Assembly (NCBI GenBank): GCA_964526915.1
Contig: CAZGMS010000074.1
Span: forward strand, 1-13,899
Direction of reading: 5' to 3'
Length of the DNA stretch: 13,899 bases
Source: JAHJDR01 sp964526915
GTDB lineage: Bacteria > UBA10199 > JADGCS01
Shown here: positions 12,032-13,899 of the stretch, piece by piece
How the letters are laid out: each line of letters starts with the position of its first letter
How positions within the stretch are numbered: position 1 is the first letter of the stretch
Program-made: the position numbers and the translations under genes
Notes under the pieces: model-generated
The model's database searches: none
Seen by the model: only the letters and a program-made list of their open reading frames with translations
What the model was told of the DNA's origin: nothing

Positions 12032-12916
12032 TCATTTGAGGGCCTCAGCCCCATTCACAATGTCCATCAGTTCCTTCGTGATCGCAGATTGCCTCGCACG
12101 ATTGTATTGCAGGGTCAGGTAGCCTACCATATCGACCGCATTGTTCGTGGCACTTTCCATGGCCACCATCCTGGCCCCCAGTTCCGACGCCGCGGATTCA
12201 AGATGTGCCCTGTATATCTGTGTGGCAATGTATTGATGCAGGAGCTGATGCAGGAATGATATACGGTCTGGTTCATAGATAAAATCAAAACAATATTGCC
12301 GGGCAAGATCAGGCGTGTCCTCTCGTGAAGAAAGGGCAATGGGAAGGATCTGTTTGGTGACAATCTTGTGAGACGCGGCGGACTCAAACTGATTATAAAC
12401 AAGAGAGAAGGAATCGCTTTCGTGTTGTGTGAAGCGGTTGATGGCCTCGGTAGCGAGGACGCTGGCCTGGGAAAAGGTCAGGGTATCGGCATAGTCAGGC
12501 CAATAGTGATCGATCGGGATTTTTCTGGCGGTCAAAAACGCGCGGCCCTTGCGGCCGATGATCTGGAGCGTTGTTTTTTTCTGGTCGTGCTTGAGTTGTT
12601 TGAGGACAGACTCTGTGTGACGCATGAGGTTGGCGTTGAAGCCGCCACACAAACCGCGGTTGGAAGTGTAGACCAGGAGGTCCAGGCTGTGTTGCTGGTC
12701 ATGAGGGATCATTAAGGCGGGTGTTTGTCTTTCGTCTGACAGCATCAGGATGAGGCCAACAAGCTCATCCAGTTTGTTGGCGAAGGGACGGTGGTTGTTC
12801 AAAGACTGCTGCGCGCGTCGGAGTTTGGCGGCGGACACCATTTTCATGGCGCGGGTGATTTTTTGTGTGCTCTTAATCGAGGTGATGCGTTTTTTTATGT
12901 CTTGTAGAGTGGGCAT
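12032..12916 (-). CDS. atpG: ATP synthase F1 gamma subunit
   Basis: 294 residues. The N-terminal helix has IKKRITSIKSTQKITRAMKM followed by VSAAKLRRAQ. The C-terminal helix has ARMVAMESATNNAVDM and ends in RQSAITKELMDIVNGAEAL. These two helices form the rotating central shaft inside the alpha-beta hexamer. The start is fixed by the conserved MPTLQDIKKRI. No Shine-Dalgarno sequence precedes the ATG; the upstream bases are the 8-bp array at 12922-12953. Order atpA-atpG-atpD-atpC is standard. Confidence 0.97.
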   Translation of the reverse strand: MPTLQDIKKRITSIKSTQKITRAMKMVSAAKLRRAQQSLNNHRPFANKLDELVGLILMLSDERQTPALMIPHDQQHSLDLLVYTSNRGLCGGFNANLMRHTESVLKQLKHDQKKTTLQIIGRKGRAFLTARKIPIDHYWPDYADTLTFSQASVLATEAINRFTQHESDSFSLVYNQFESAASHKIVTKQILPIALSSREDTPDLARQYCFDFIYEPDRISFLHQLLHQYIATQIYRAHLESAASELGARMVAMESATNNAVDMVGYLTLQYNRARQSAITKELMDIVNGAEALK

Positions 12917-12921
12917 TAAAT

Positions 12922-12953
12922 GTGTTCACGTGTTCACGTGTTTACGTGTTCAC
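12922..12953. repeat. 8-bp tandem array between atpA and atpG (4 units)
   Basis: Four consecutive GTGTTCAC units (the third is GTGTTTAC), starting 5 bp upstream of the atpG ATG. Each unit has GTG/CAC palindromic ends. The array occupies the position where the atpG ribosome-binding site should be. Nothing else is visible in the 57-bp gap. Confidence 0.85.
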
Positions 12954-12973
12954 GAAAAGAATGTGTCACTATT

Positions 12974-13899
<926 letters not shown>

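Noticed and set aside
11472..12122. 216-codon plus-strand open frame opposite atpD and atpG.
   Set aside because: It is a shadow of the highly conserved beta-subunit gene.

Overview
The window is bacterial, of moderate GC, and carries two kinds of content. Conserved housekeeping genes lie on the minus strand at both ends: rplU-rpmA-obg at the left, and the F-type ATP synthase genes atpA-atpG-atpD-atpC followed by lgt at the right. Between them is a plus-strand signalling region. Lipoprotein signal peptides, an NtrC-type sigma-54 activator, a Cache-domain hybrid histidine kinase and REP-like repeats with the TGTCATTCCTGC core suggest a Gram-negative, deltaproteobacteria-like or candidate-phylum organism. 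This is an inference from gene style; no lineage marker was compared.

Layout. 1-942: start of obg, an intrinsic terminator, rpmA, rplU and a TTGACA promoter, all minus strand. 967-2247: a predicted lipoprotein gene flanked by three copies of a 15-bp palindrome (consensus GTTCAAA-N-TTTGAAC). 2269-2397: a nested inverted-repeat element in front of the signalling operon. 2424-8036: a plus-strand four-gene cluster made of an NtrC-family response regulator, a 71-residue protein resembling a Spo0B/DHp phosphotransfer hairpin, a D-2-hydroxyacid dehydrogenase with an unusual N-terminal extension, and a Cache hybrid kinase with two receiver domains. 8049-8886: a lipoprotein followed by a rhodanese-fold protein that has Ser in place of the catalytic Cys, minus strand. 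8951-9186: a three-level nested repeat. 9227-13899: lgt, a short atpC, atpD, atpG and 5'-truncated atpA.

How the genes work together. The signalling cluster reads as a phosphorelay. The kinase would sense a ligand outside the membrane through its Cache domain, use two C-terminal receivers, and pass phosphate to the sigma-54 activator, perhaps through the small hairpin protein. The dehydrogenase overlaps the kinase by 4 bp, so it may make or remove the sensed metabolite or be part of the output. This wiring is inferred.

The most unusual property is the density of small repeats of several families: 7-, 8-, 15- and 31-bp tandem arrays plus REP-like paired hairpins. They occupy gaps in the atp operon and also lie inside the kinase gene, in loops and linkers, with the reading frame kept. 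The 15-bp array in the kinase has a relative in the lgt-atpC gap. In one place a repeat has landed in the hairpin loop of another repeat, which itself lies within a third inverted repeat.
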